The notes beneath the pieces were generated by a model that ran no database searches, was not told the DNA's origin, and saw nothing but the letters and a program-made list of their open reading frames with translations. Source: JAIPJA01 sp964390115 (GTDB lineage Bacteria; Patescibacteriota; Patescibacteriia; Patescibacteriales; UBA12465). Taken from it: a stretch of DNA of 17,820 bases. The position numbers were made by a program, and so were the translations under genes. The stretch's first letter is position 1; every line of letters starts with the position of its first letter. The stretch covers positions 1 to 17,820 of the forward strand of contig CAYMGT010000015.1 of NCBI GenBank assembly GCA_964390115.1, given 5' to 3'. Shown piece by piece: positions 1 to 6,609 of this stretch.

Positions 1-204
1 CTTCCCGAAGAAACAACAAAAGAATTGAAAGAAATATCAAAAAAAAGGGGATTTGAGTCTGTTTCTGGCTATGTTAAATACTTATTTTATTTGGATAAGG
101 ATCTTATATCAGAAACTGAACTTTTAACTTCTATTAAATTAGCCAGGAAAGAATATCATGAGAAAAAAACTATTAAAGCAAAGTCTATAGAGGAGCTTGT
201 ATGA
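1..204 (+). CDS. Antitoxin of a RelE/ParE-type pair, 3' part (CopG/RHH-like)
   Basis: Frame 1 is open from the window edge to a TGA stop at 202-204, giving 67 residues of a protein whose start lies outside the window. The visible part begins LPEETTKELKEISKK and continues with a GFESVSGYVKYLF stretch. That resembles the helix-turn-helix half of ribbon-helix-helix antitoxins, which bind their own promoter as dimers. The tail is charged (EYHEKKTIKAKSIEELV), as expected of a toxin-wrapping C-terminus. The stop overlaps the toxin start (ATGA), so the two genes are translationally coupled. Family assignment rests on the partial sequence and on the neighbour. The N-terminal beta strand that would confirm the RHH fold is not in the window. 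Confidence 0.75.
   Translation, partial: LPEETTKELKEISKKRGFESVSGYVKYLFYLDKDLISETELLTSIKLARKEYHEKKTIKAKSIEELV
190..195 (+). promoter_or_regulatory. Shine-Dalgarno site of the toxin gene
   Basis: GAGGAG lies inside the last codons of the antitoxin gene, with 5 nt between it and the toxin ATG at 201. It is the only clear, well-spaced Shine-Dalgarno motif at a gene start in this window. It supports ATG 201 as the real start and coupling between antitoxin and toxin translation. Confidence 0.7.
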
Positions 205-473
205 TAGTCAAAGAAATACAATACTCCAAAAAATTTATTAAGGAGCTAAAAAAATTACCAAAAGAAATTATTAAATTAGCTATAAAAAAAGAAAAAATAT
301 TCAGAATTAATCCAATTCACTCCTCACTTCGTTTACATGAATTACATGGAAAATTTAAAGATATATGGTCAATTTCAATAACAAGTAATTATAGAATTAT
401 TTTTGAAAGAATGGATAATGGTGATATATTATTTATTTCTATTGGTAAGCACGATATATATAAATATTTGTGA
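201..473 (+). CDS. RelE/ParE-superfamily toxin (YafQ/RelE-like)
   Basis: This 90-residue basic protein has the size and layout of RelE/ParE-fold toxins. A lysine-rich helical hairpin (FIKELKKLPKEIIKLA) comes first. A HELHGKFKDIWSI strand and a SNYRIIFE strand follow, and it ends in ISIGKHDIYKYL. The pattern 'L.G...D.WS......YRI.F' with a terminal 'GxHDxYK' is typical of the YafQ/RelE-like branch, many members of which cleave mRNA on the ribosome. The His and Tyr near the C-terminus are the likely active-site residues, but this is by family analogy. The start follows a GAGGAG site and overlaps the antitoxin stop. A hairpin terminator lies 17 bp downstream. Whether it cuts mRNA or is a ParE-type gyrase poison cannot be settled from the sequence. 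Confidence 0.88.
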   Translation: MIVKEIQYSKKFIKELKKLPKEIIKLAIKKEKIFRINPIHSSLRLHELHGKFKDIWSISITSNYRIIFERMDNGDILFISIGKHDIYKYL

Positions 474-490
474 CATAGTTTATCAAAACT

Positions 491-517
491 AAAAATACCA
501 CTTTTTGTGGTATTTTT
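491..517. terminator. Bidirectional intrinsic terminator between toxin and rplA
   Basis: An 11-bp perfect stem (AAAAATACCAC / GTGGTATTTTT) closes a TTTTT loop. It lies between the convergent toxin and rplA genes. Because the stem starts with A5 and ends with T5, it can serve both strands. Confidence 0.8.
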
Positions 518-545
518 ATATATTCAAATTGAGTTATTAAATAAT

Positions 546-1280
546 TTACTCTGATAAACTAACCTTTACCCCTGGTCCCATACTAGAACAAAGTGATATA
601 CTTCGTAAATATATTCCTTTAGAGCTAGCTGGCTTAGCCTTCTTTATAGCACCTATAACTACATTAAAATTTTCTAATAATTTTTCATCTTCAAAGCTAA
701 CTTTGCCAATAACGGTATGTAAATTAGAAGTGGTATCGTTTTTAAAACTAATTTTACCTTTTTTTAAATCTAATACTGCTTGAGCAGGATCTGGAGTTAC
801 TGTTTGGTTTTTAGGAGAAGGCATAAGACCTCTAGTTCCTAAAATTTTAGCTATTTTAGCTAACTCTCTCATCATACTTGGCTCAGCAACGGCTACTTGA
901 AAATCAGTTTTTTCAGTTTTTTTAATCTCTTCAATTAAATCTAAACCACCAACATAATCCGCCCCTGCTTCTTTAACTGCTTTTTCTTTATCTGGTTCAA
1001 CGAAAGCAGCAACTTTAACTGTTTTTCCAGTACCATGAGGAAGACTAACCGCATCTCTAACTTGCTGATCACCTTTTTTAGGATCAATGCCTAATCTAAC
1101 ATGAAGCTCAATAGAAGCATCAAATTTAGCTTTATGTAGTTTCTTCACCCAAGCTATAGCTTCACTGGGTTTATACTGACTAATCTTACTAAAATCCTGT
1201 AAACTCTCTGCTGAGTCAGTTTTAGTTTCTTCCTTTTTAACTTCTTTATTTTTTTTAGTATCTACTTTTTTATTTTTCAT
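546..1280 (-). CDS. rplA: 50S ribosomal protein L1
   Basis: L1 forms the mobile L1 stalk that helps release deacylated tRNA from the E site. In many bacteria it represses its own operon by binding a 23S-like hairpin in the mRNA. From the ATG at 1280 the protein is 244 residues. It has a lysine-rich extension of about 30 residues (KNKKVDTKKNKEVKKEE), then the family core: PSEAIAWVKKLHKAKFDASIE, GADYVGG, and GTRGLMPSPKNQTV (the highly conserved GxxGLMPxPKxGT motif with Q for G). A longer GTG start at 1319 is open, but the GTG is the first base-paired element of a regulatory-looking hairpin, so I prefer ATG 1280. No Shine-Dalgarno precedes either start. It is last in secE-nusG-rplK-rplA. rplJ and rplL do not follow, unlike in many bacteria. 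Presence of L1 argues against CPR lineages reported to lack it. Confidence 0.95.
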   Translation of the reverse strand: MKNKKVDTKKNKEVKKEETKTDSAESLQDFSKISQYKPSEAIAWVKKLHKAKFDASIELHVRLGIDPKKGDQQVRDAVSLPHGTGKTVKVAAFVEPDKEKAVKEAGADYVGGLDLIEEIKKTEKTDFQVAVAEPSMMRELAKIAKILGTRGLMPSPKNQTVTPDPAQAVLDLKKGKISFKNDTTSNLHTVIGKVSFEDEKLLENFNVVIGAIKKAKPASSKGIYLRSISLCSSMGPGVKVSLSE

Positions 1281-1290
1281 AGTTTTAATA

Positions 1291-1319
1291 GTGGTAATTA
1301 CGCTAAAGATAGCTCCCAC
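1291..1319 (-). promoter_or_regulatory. Putative L1-binding autoregulatory hairpin in rplK-rplA spacer
   Basis: Read on the minus strand, this 29-nt element folds as GTGG, GA, GCTA, a TCTT loop, TAGC, GTAATTA, CCAC. That is two 4-bp helices separated by an asymmetric internal loop (GA opposite GTAATTA). The layout 'GUGGGAG...UACCAC' resembles the L1-binding region of 23S rRNA as I recall it, and it matches the principle of L1 leaders, where the mRNA mimics the rRNA site. It sits 10 nt before the rplA ATG, so bound L1 could block initiation. The fold is seen directly. Function is inferred from position and resemblance. Confidence 0.65.
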
Positions 1320-1344
1320 AAGTTAAAATTTATTAATATCTATA

Positions 1345-1767
1345 TTATTTTATTTCTACCCCCATTTGCCTGGCTGTTCCAGCAATAATTTTCATTGCCG
1401 CTTCAATGTCGTTAGCATTTAAATCAGGCATTTTTATCTCAGCAATTTCTTTGAGTTGATCTTTTGTTAAACTACCATTTTTTTCTGTCAAAGGCTTACC
1501 TGAACCCTTTTTTATTTTAGCGTATTTCTTTATTAATTCAGCTGCCGGTGAAGTTTTCATAATAAAATCAAAACTTCTATCTTCGTAAACGCTAATTTCT
1601 ACAGGCACAATATCTCCCATTTTATCCTTAGAAGCATCGTTAAACTTTGTGCAAAACTCTTGGATATTTAAACCATGTTGACCTAAAGCAGGACCAACTG
1701 GTGGAGCTGGATTAGCTTGACCTGCGGGAATTTGTAATTTAATTTTTGTTACTAGTTTCTTTGCCAT
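1345..1767 (-). CDS. rplK: 50S ribosomal protein L11
   Basis: This 140-residue protein has the usual length of L11, which forms the GTPase-associated centre with 23S rRNA and stimulates factor GTPases. The N-terminal domain starts KLVTKIKLQIPAGQANPAPP and carries VGPALGQHGLNI, the proline-rich motif contacted by thiostrepton-class drugs. The C-terminal RNA-binding domain holds KTSPAAELIKK, KKGSG and IAGTARQMGVEI, all standard. It lies 11 bp after nusG. The spacer to rplA holds the putative L1 hairpin, so rplK and rplA could be expressed differently from one mRNA. Confidence 0.97.
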   Translation of the reverse strand: MAKKLVTKIKLQIPAGQANPAPPVGPALGQHGLNIQEFCTKFNDASKDKMGDIVPVEISVYEDRSFDFIMKTSPAAELIKKYAKIKKGSGKPLTEKNGSLTKDQLKEIAEIKMPDLNANDIEAAMKIIAGTARQMGVEIK

Positions 1768-1778
1768 ATTTTTATAAT

Positions 1779-2324
1779 TTATAATTTCTTAATTTGCAGA
1801 AAGTCTAGTTCTACGGGCGTTTCACGTCCAAACATTGAAACTGAGACTTTAATTTTACCTTTAGCCTCATCAATATTAGTAACTTTTCCTTCCATATTTT
1901 TAAAGGGTCCTTCAGTTATTCTAACTGGACTGCCAAGACTTACATCTATCTTATACTTCGGTTCTTCTACACCCATTCTTTTCTGTAATGATTTTATCTC
2001 TTCATCACTAACTGGAGTTGGGCTAGTACCCGTACCAATAAAACCCGTAACATTAGGAGTATTTCGAACAATATACCAAGATTCGTCAGTCACTTCCATT
2101 TCAACTAAAACGTAACCTGGAAAAACTTTTTCTTCAATAATCTTTCTTTTACCATTTTTAATTTTTATCTTTTTTTCAGTCGGCACTAAAACATTAAAAA
2201 TTTTATCTTCCACATCTAAAGTTTCTACTCTTTGTCGTAAGTTTTGCGCTACATTCTCTTCGTAACCTGAATAGGTATGAAGCACATACCAACGGCGACC
2301 TTGATGTAAATTTTGTTTAGCCAT
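1779..2324 (-). CDS. nusG: Transcription termination/antitermination protein NusG
   Basis: NusG binds the RNA polymerase clamp, tunes pausing and links transcription to Rho or to the ribosome. The 181 residues match the usual bacterial length. The NGN domain (about 9-110) begins RRWYVLHTYSGYEENVAQNL and includes the diagnostic VFPGYVLVEM and WYIVRNTPNVTGFIG. A KOW domain (about 125-175) includes GSPVRITEGPFKNMEGKV and ends in a beta-rich VELDFLQIKKL. The gene is 12 bp after secE and 11 bp before rplK, the classic order. No insertion or missing motif is seen. Confidence 0.97.
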   Translation of the reverse strand: MAKQNLHQGRRWYVLHTYSGYEENVAQNLRQRVETLDVEDKIFNVLVPTEKKIKIKNGKRKIIEEKVFPGYVLVEMEVTDESWYIVRNTPNVTGFIGTGTSPTPVSDEEIKSLQKRMGVEEPKYKIDVSLGSPVRITEGPFKNMEGKVTNIDEAKGKIKVSVSMFGRETPVELDFLQIKKL

Positions 2325-2336
2325 AAGTATTAAAGA

Positions 2337-2516
2337 TTAAATAATAAAACTAAGAGCAAAGTTAAATAACTTATCTAGAGCTCCTAGAAAAATAGCCACT
2401 GATAAGCTAATTCCTATCACTAACCAAGTATAACGTTGAGTTTCTTTTTTAGTTGGCCAAGTAACTTTTTTCATTTCAGCTATTGAGGCTTTAATGTAGT
2501 TAACTAATTTTTTCAT
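2337..2516 (-). CDS. secE: Preprotein translocase subunit SecE
   Basis: A 59-residue frame reads MKKLVNYIKASIAEMKKVTW, then PTKKETQRYTWLVIG and a hydrophobic helix ending in FALSFII. SecE clamps the two halves of SecY in the export channel. The short single-helix form of SecE has an amphipathic N-terminal helix with the diagnostic 'E(M/L)KKVTWPT+.E' signature, seen here at residues 14-25, followed by one membrane segment (about 30-55). Its place right before nusG, with a 12-bp gap, is the near-universal secE-nusG arrangement. A strong minus-strand promoter lies about 50 bp upstream, so it is the first gene of the operon. Confidence 0.95.
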   Translation of the reverse strand: MKKLVNYIKASIAEMKKVTWPTKKETQRYTWLVIGISLSVAIFLGALDKLFNFALSFII

Positions 2517-2524
2517 AAGTTTAT

Positions 2525-2554
2525 TTAGTATTTAAAAACAGCCTTGGCGGCCAT
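2525..2554 (-). other. Possible 9-codon leader ORF before secE
   Basis: In the short secE leader a start and stop enclose the peptide MAAKAVFKY. The start is preceded 4 nt upstream by an AAGG-like ribosome site. The segment is unusually GC-rich (GGCCGCCAAGGC) in this AT-rich window. It would begin only about 8 nt from the predicted transcript start. It may be chance and no function is assigned. Confidence 0.2.
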
Positions 2555-2568
2555 TTATCCTTATTAGT

Positions 2569-2597
2569 ATTGTATATAATAATCTAATAGATGTCAA
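2569..2597 (-). promoter_or_regulatory. Promoter of the secE-nusG-rplK-rplA operon
   Basis: On the minus strand TTGACA (2592-2597), a 17-bp spacer and TACAAT (2569-2574) form a near-consensus sigma-70-type promoter. The predicted transcript starts near 2562, giving a leader of about 46 nt before the secE ATG. Confidence 0.8.
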
Positions 2598-2611
2598 GAA
2601 AAAATATATTA

Positions 2612-2620
2612 TGCTATAAT
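2612..2620 (+). promoter_or_regulatory. Extended -10 promoter of the lipoprotein gene
   Basis: TGCTATAAT is an extended -10 element with a perfect TATAAT at 2615-2620. The base positions 17 bp upstream (2592-2597) read TGTCAA, a poor -35. They are the same bases as the -35 of the divergent secE promoter. The distance from TATAAT to the ATG at 2647 is 26 bp, so the leader is short. Confidence 0.65.
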
Positions 2621-2646
2621 AAAGGCAATTATTAATAATACAAATT

Positions 2647-3621
2647 ATGAAAAAAGTATTTATTCTAGCCATTATTATCATTTTCTTAACTTCAGCTTGT
2701 AGTTGGCAAAAAGAGTCAAATCCAAAAAATGTTTTAAATAATACTGAACCCAAAGAGCAAGCGGAGTCAACGTATTCAAGCTTTGAGGATAATATTAATC
2801 TTAAGGTTGATGATAATTTTGAAATTGTTAAAATTATACAATACACAGGCAGTCTGGGTAATGAATACAGTGCCTATCGTTGGAAGTGGGAAAATGATGA
2901 TTTATATGTAAAATTTATTCAAACTATAAATGTTTGTGAGACTATAGAAAAGATAGAAGAAAATTTAGATAACAATAATATTAATTTAAAAATTTCTCAA
3001 AGTAATAATCAAAAAGCAAGTGGTAATTATTGTAATGGAATTGCTCAGTATTTAATAGAATTTAAATTAAATAACATAGAGAAAAAAGACTATAATTTAA
3101 TAGATACTATTGGCGAGGGTAGTAGAAGTATAAAAGCAAATATTGAGTCTAATTATAATGAAAGGGATTATAAGAATATAAATGAAAATAATACTAATGG
3201 TTCCGATAGTTCTTTGATAGAGGGCACTGAAGATCCGGTTATAATCTATAAAACTAAAGCTGAATATTATAATTTAGTCCCAGTATTTTTATCAGAAGAT
3301 AAAAATAAAATAACATTTTATCCTAGCAGAGAAGATCTCTATAAAGATGATTTTTTAAGCTATCCTAATAAGATGAGTAAAGACTACATATACGATAATT
3401 TTGGTATTAATGAAAATATAGCCTTTTTAGATATTAGCTATGACGATTACAGTCAAAGTAGTCAAGAGCTTAGCAGAGAAGTGTTATATGAAAAAATTAT
3501 TGATAAAGACCCTATACTAGAGATGTATGACTGTAAAAATTTAGACATAGCTAACAATATAGTTGAACTTAATAAGCTAATAAAAAGAAACGAGCTTAGT
3601 CAATGTGAAAAAATAAAATAA
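2647..3621 (+). CDS. Putative lipoprotein of unknown function
   Basis: I do not recognise a family. The 324-residue product starts MKKVFILAIIIIFLTSACSW: a short positive end, a hydrophobic core and a lipobox LTSA-C with the Cys at residue 18. It should therefore be lipid-anchored on the outer face of the membrane. The mature part is acidic and very rich in Asn, Lys, Ile and Tyr, with no further membrane helix. Its Cys residues include two in VCETI and GNYCNG and two near the C-terminus (MYDCKN, SQCEKIK), which might form disulfides. A low-complexity stretch lies near residues 175-190 (NINENNTNGSDSS). It is the first gene of a plus-strand group, 36 bp ahead of the modular surface protein, and no promoter is evident between them. 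No ribosome site precedes the ATG. Confidence 0.8.
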   Translation: MKKVFILAIIIIFLTSACSWQKESNPKNVLNNTEPKEQAESTYSSFEDNINLKVDDNFEIVKIIQYTGSLGNEYSAYRWKWENDDLYVKFIQTINVCETIEKIEENLDNNNINLKISQSNNQKASGNYCNGIAQYLIEFKLNNIEKKDYNLIDTIGEGSRSIKANIESNYNERDYKNINENNTNGSDSSLIEGTEDPVIIYKTKAEYYNLVPVFLSEDKNKITFYPSREDLYKDDFLSYPNKMSKDYIYDNFGINENIAFLDISYDDYSQSSQELSREVLYEKIIDKDPILEMYDCKNLDIANNIVELNKLIKRNELSQCEKIK

Positions 3622-3657
3622 TTTACTTTTTGAAATTAAAAAATTATTTAACTTTGT

Positions 3658-5181
3658 ATGTTAAAAATTGAAAAAATAACTGTTTTATTTCTATTTGTGT
3701 TAGTTATATTAGCCTTAGTCGCGCCAACAACTGAAGCAAAAGCTTCTTTAGCTGATAATTTATCAGGGCGTATTTTGTTACAAGTTGAAGATAATGGAGA
3801 GGCTTGGTATGTTGAGCCTAGAATAAAAAAAAGAATTTTTTTAGGTCGTCCCAGTGACGCCTTTTTAATTATGAAAGAACAGGGGATAGGTATAAGTAAC
3901 AATGATTTAAATAAGATTAAAATATTTTTATCTCTTGATAATATTTCTGGGGTAGATAGTGACAGTGATGGTTTAAGTGATAGCTTAGAGATTGCTATAG
4001 GCACTGATCCAAATAATAGTGATAGCGACTTTGATACTTTTAGTGATTTTACTGAATTATCATCCGATTTTAGTCCACTTAATAGTGGCAAATTAAGTCA
4101 TAACTTAAATTTTTCTAAAAAACATGCCGGAAAAATATTTCTACAAACAGAAAAAAATGGTGAAGCTTGGTATGTAAATCCAGAAAATAATAATAGATAT
4201 TTTCTTGGTAGACCAGACGATGCTTTTTTAGTAATGAAGAATTTAGGCTTAGGTATAAGCAATATTGACTTAGCTAAAATTCCTATTTTTTCTAGCCAAA
4301 TTGTGTCAGTAGAAAAATGTACTTCTTTTGTATACTCAAATTGGGCTAATTGCTTGCCAAGTAATAAACAATACAGAACTATTATATCTTCATTGCCTCT
4401 TTCATGTACTAACGAGGAAGCAGTTTTAACTCAAGACTGTAAATACAGCACCCCTGAATTTAGTTGTGGTCAGTCTATTTTATATGAAGAAGAACTTTAT
4501 CCTAGTACTAAAATCGGTACTCAATGTTGGTTAGCTAAGAATATTAATGTGGGTAAAATGATAAATAAAGATACGGCACAAAGTGATAATGCTACTATAG
4601 AAAAATATTGTTTAGACTATAATCAGGCTAACTGTGATATCTATGGAGGTCTTTATCAGTGGGCAGAAACTGTACAATACAAAAATGGGGTTAGCAATAT
4701 CTCTGGTAATTCTTCAACACAAAAAAATCAAGGTATTTGCCCAGAAGGCTGGCATATTCCCAGTAATAATGAATGGTCAATTTTAGAACATTATTTAGCT
4801 TCTGATACTTGTGGTTCTAGTTTAGAAGATTGGCAATGTGAACCAGCGGGGAAACGATTAAAATCAAGCAGGACCGCTTTAGGTCCAAATAATGAAAAGG
4901 TGGGAACAGATACCTCTGTAGAGCCTTATTGGTTTTATGATGAAAATAATTACGGTATTAATGATGTCGGTTTTTCAGCTATTTCTGCGGGAATGACCCG
5001 TGAATATAAGATACCATTTTCACCTGGTGTGGGAGCTTGGTTTTGGTCAGCAACATCATATACCAAAACGAATGCTTGGTATTTTACTTTAGACGCCACT
5101 AAAGCGGGTTCGTATCGTTCTTATGGAAATATGTATTACAAGCGTGCTAATGGTTTCTCAGTTAGATGTTTAATGGATTAG
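3658..5181 (+). CDS. Secreted modular surface protein with NGEAWYV repeats, Ca-binding segment, TSP1-like module and FISUMP domain
   Basis: The 507-residue protein has a signal peptide (1-29, likely cut after AKA). Two copies of a repeat of about 55 residues follow, at 34-88 and 156-210. Each reads G(R/K)I(L/F)LQ, NGEAWYV, FLGRP.DAFL.MK, G.GIS and ends DL.KI. Between them (99-145) is an Asp/Ser-rich segment with DSDSDGLSD and GTDPNNSDSD, like thrombospondin type 3 calcium-binding repeats. Residues 220-262 (CTSFVYSNWANC ... QYRTI ... LTQDCKY) look like a TSP1-like six-Cys module. The C-terminal 268-507 matches the FISUMP domain: IGTQCWLAKNINVG, CPEGWHIPSNNEW, GFSA, FWSATSY and a terminal YYKRANGFSVRCL. 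FISUMP domains occur in secreted or surface proteins and are of unknown biochemical role. There is no anchor or sorting signal at the C-terminus. A role in adhesion or host contact is only a guess. Confidence 0.9.
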   Translation: MLKIEKITVLFLFVLVILALVAPTTEAKASLADNLSGRILLQVEDNGEAWYVEPRIKKRIFLGRPSDAFLIMKEQGIGISNNDLNKIKIFLSLDNISGVDSDSDGLSDSLEIAIGTDPNNSDSDFDTFSDFTELSSDFSPLNSGKLSHNLNFSKKHAGKIFLQTEKNGEAWYVNPENNNRYFLGRPDDAFLVMKNLGLGISNIDLAKIPIFSSQIVSVEKCTSFVYSNWANCLPSNKQYRTIISSLPLSCTNEEAVLTQDCKYSTPEFSCGQSILYEEELYPSTKIGTQCWLAKNINVGKMINKDTAQSDNATIEKYCLDYNQANCDIYGGLYQWAETVQYKNGVSNISGNSSTQKNQGICPEGWHIPSNNEWSILEHYLASDTCGSSLEDWQCEPAGKRLKSSRTALGPNNEKVGTDTSVEPYWFYDENNYGINDVGFSAISAGMTREYKIPFSPGVGAWFWSATSYTKTNAWYFTLDATKAGSYRSYGNMYYKRANGFSVRCLMD

Positions 5182-5210
5182 ATAAAAATAATAAAATTAA
5201 TACTTATCCC

Positions 5211-5239
5211 TTTACATAAACTGATTAATCTGTTATAGT
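5211..5239 (+). promoter_or_regulatory. Promoter of the 272-residue membrane protein gene
   Basis: TTTACA (5211-5216), a 17-bp spacer and TATAGT (5234-5239) with an upstream TG at 5231-5232 make a good extended sigma-70-type promoter. The start would fall near 5246, about 43 nt ahead of the ATG. This occupies the gap after the surface protein and separates the two transcription units. Confidence 0.65.
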
Positions 5240-5288
5240 TAAATGAAAATGTTTTTTAAAATTAAATATTCACTAAAAATTATATAAA

Positions 5289-6107
5289 ATGAAAATAATT
5301 GAAAATTTTCTGTTAGCTCTTGAAAGTGCTAAATTAAAAACATTAACCATAATTGCAATGCTTTCAATAAAAAAAGAAAATGACCCTTTATCTTTTATAG
5401 ACCGTAAAAAGTTTAAAATAAGTCTAGAAGATAAAATAATGAGCAGTTTAGTTATAACTATTGCTGTTACCTTATTACTTTTCTTTGGGTTAATGGTTTT
5501 TACCTCGATGCAAAGTGAGGCTAATTTTTTTCCAGAAATAGGTTTATCATTTATTTCTTTATTTATAGTAATCCAATTAATATTACTTCTTTTTTTAGCT
5601 GTTTTCAGTTTAAATGGATTTGATAATAATTTAAAATTTTTACCATCTAAACTAAAGAGTGGTATTTGGATTGTTAAAAATAAAAAGAATTTTAGTTTAT
5701 CTGAAGCAATTTTAAATTTGGAAACTAAAATCGGTGAAGTAAAGATGAGAAGCATTGTTTGGAGGCTACTTTTAACTCTATATATCTCTTATGCAATATT
5801 TCTGGTAAGGTTAGTTATAAACCTGCTTATAAAAATATTTTTGTTTGTAATTTTCTTAATAATTTTCCCTATTTTTTTGCTCAGAGAAATCGCTCATTTA
5901 AACTATTATTTATTAGCCGGTATTAGCTTGGTGTTGTCTATAGCATTATTATTTTATCTGCAACTTAATCTTAGTTTAGTGATAACAATTAGCCTTGTTA
6001 TTTTTATCATTGGATCATTTTTTGATATGATAATAAAAACTAATCTTTTTATATATTTGACGAAAAAAATGTATAATAAAATAAAATTCCCAGTATTTAT
6101 TAACTAG
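5289..6107 (+). CDS. Multi-pass membrane protein of unknown function
   Basis: I do not recognise a family. The 272 residues hold about six hydrophobic segments, at roughly 51-71, 84-107, 158-179, 181-198, 205-224 and 229-248. They fall into a two-helix block and a four-helix block separated by a soluble loop (108-155) containing FLPSKLKSGIWIVKNKK. The first 50 residues are a charged cytoplasmic region with IKKENDPLSFIDRKKFK. No catalytic or transport motif stands out. The gene has its own promoter and is followed by a strong terminator. The start ATG at 5289 has no ribosome site, and another ATG at codon 24 (about 5358) is possible. Codon use is as AT-rich as its neighbours. Confidence 0.75.
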   Translation: MKIIENFLLALESAKLKTLTIIAMLSIKKENDPLSFIDRKKFKISLEDKIMSSLVITIAVTLLLFFGLMVFTSMQSEANFFPEIGLSFISLFIVIQLILLLFLAVFSLNGFDNNLKFLPSKLKSGIWIVKNKKNFSLSEAILNLETKIGEVKMRSIVWRLLLTLYISYAIFLVRLVINLLIKIFLFVIFLIIFPIFLLREIAHLNYYLLAGISLVLSIALLFYLQLNLSLVITISLVIFIIGSFFDMIIKTNLFIYLTKKMYNKIKFPVFIN

Positions 6108-6135
6108 ATCAACTTGAATCGCTCTTTTAACTAAC

Positions 6136-6172
6136 AGCCCCGACAATATTAATCGGGGCTTTCTATTATTTA
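6136..6172 (+). terminator. Intrinsic terminator after the membrane protein gene
   Basis: AGCCCCGA (6136-6143) pairs perfectly with TCGGGGCT (6153-6160) around a 9-nt loop and is followed by a T-rich tract. A second inverted repeat, CTCTTTTAA (6122-6130) with TTAAAAGAG (6170-6178), encloses it. Confidence 0.88.
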
Positions 6173-6205
6173 AAAGAGAAATAAAATTTAAATCTTACAG
6201 TCTAT

Positions 6206-6601
6206 TTATTTTAAAGGATGAAACTTCTGATGAATTTTCTGAGCATACTTATCAGAGGCATGAACATACCTAGTGGTTGTATCAAGAGATTCATGGCCTA
6301 AAAGTATTTGAATAGCCACTGGAGAAGCGCCTTTCTCAGCTAAATAAGTAGCAAAGCCGTGTCTTAGTGAGTGAGCAGAAGCGGGAATGTTTATATCTAA
6401 AAGTTCTCTATATCTTTTAATTCTTTCCTGTAAATAATTAGTAGAAAGTTTTTTAAACTTATCACTTGCGTGAAGTCCTCTTAGTGGCACAAACAGGTAA
6501 GGGGACTGATCTTGTCTTATTTCTAGATAAGTATTTAAATGTTTAATAGCTCTAGGGGTTAAATAAACAAATCTTTCTTTTTTACCTTTACCTAAAACAA
6601 A
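6206..6601 (-). pseudogene. Truncated 3' copy of the Xer-type tyrosine recombinase
   Basis: This segment duplicates the last 131 codons and stop of the intact recombinase at 7418-8350. Across 396 bp I find one difference, at 6566 versus 7778, and it is synonymous (Val GTT versus GTA). The copy keeps the catalytic Lys region, the HSLRH motif, the GH motif and the nucleophilic Tyr. It lacks the N-terminal DNA-binding domain and the first catalytic Arg, so it cannot be active alone. Upstream of 6601 the frame runs about 14 unrelated codons to a stop. An internal GTG could start a 94-residue peptide but nothing suggests it is used. The near-identity means the duplication is recent or kept uniform by recombination. 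It forms the left boundary of the cassette at 6602-7417. Confidence 0.9.
6206..6601. repeat. Long direct repeat, left copy
   Basis: Direct repeat of 396 bp, offset 1212 bp from its partner at 7418-7813, with one mismatch. The left edge coincides with the recombinase stop codon. The right edge is abrupt within the coding frame. Confidence 0.95.
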
Positions 6602-6609
6602 GAGGGAAA

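Noticed and set aside
202..473. TGA recoded as glycine, as in SR1/Gracilibacteria
   Set aside because: TGA ends both the antitoxin and the toxin at family-appropriate lengths, and no in-frame TGA interrupts the conserved genes.
1281..1319. GTG start at 1319 giving a longer L1 protein
   Set aside because: The GTG is the first part of the stem of the putative L1 hairpin, the extra 13 codons do not resemble L1, and an ATG follows at 1280.
2532..2846. Open frame on the minus strand across the divergent promoter region
   Set aside because: It overlaps the start of the lipoprotein and both promoters antisense and shows no protein features beyond AT-driven hydrophobicity.
3648..4091. Minus-strand open frame inside the modular surface protein gene
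   Set aside because: Antisense to a well-supported gene. Its Ser/Leu-rich product mirrors the Asp/Ser repeats of the sense strand.
5273..5755. Minus-strand open frame inside the 272-residue membrane protein gene
   Set aside because: Antisense shadow; the sense frame has a promoter, a terminator and coherent membrane helices.
6599..6606. 8-bp AAAGAGGG at the left-repeat break, also present inverted at 7821-7828
   Set aside because: It could be microhomology from template switching, but 8 bp in AT/A-rich DNA without further matching is too weak to claim.
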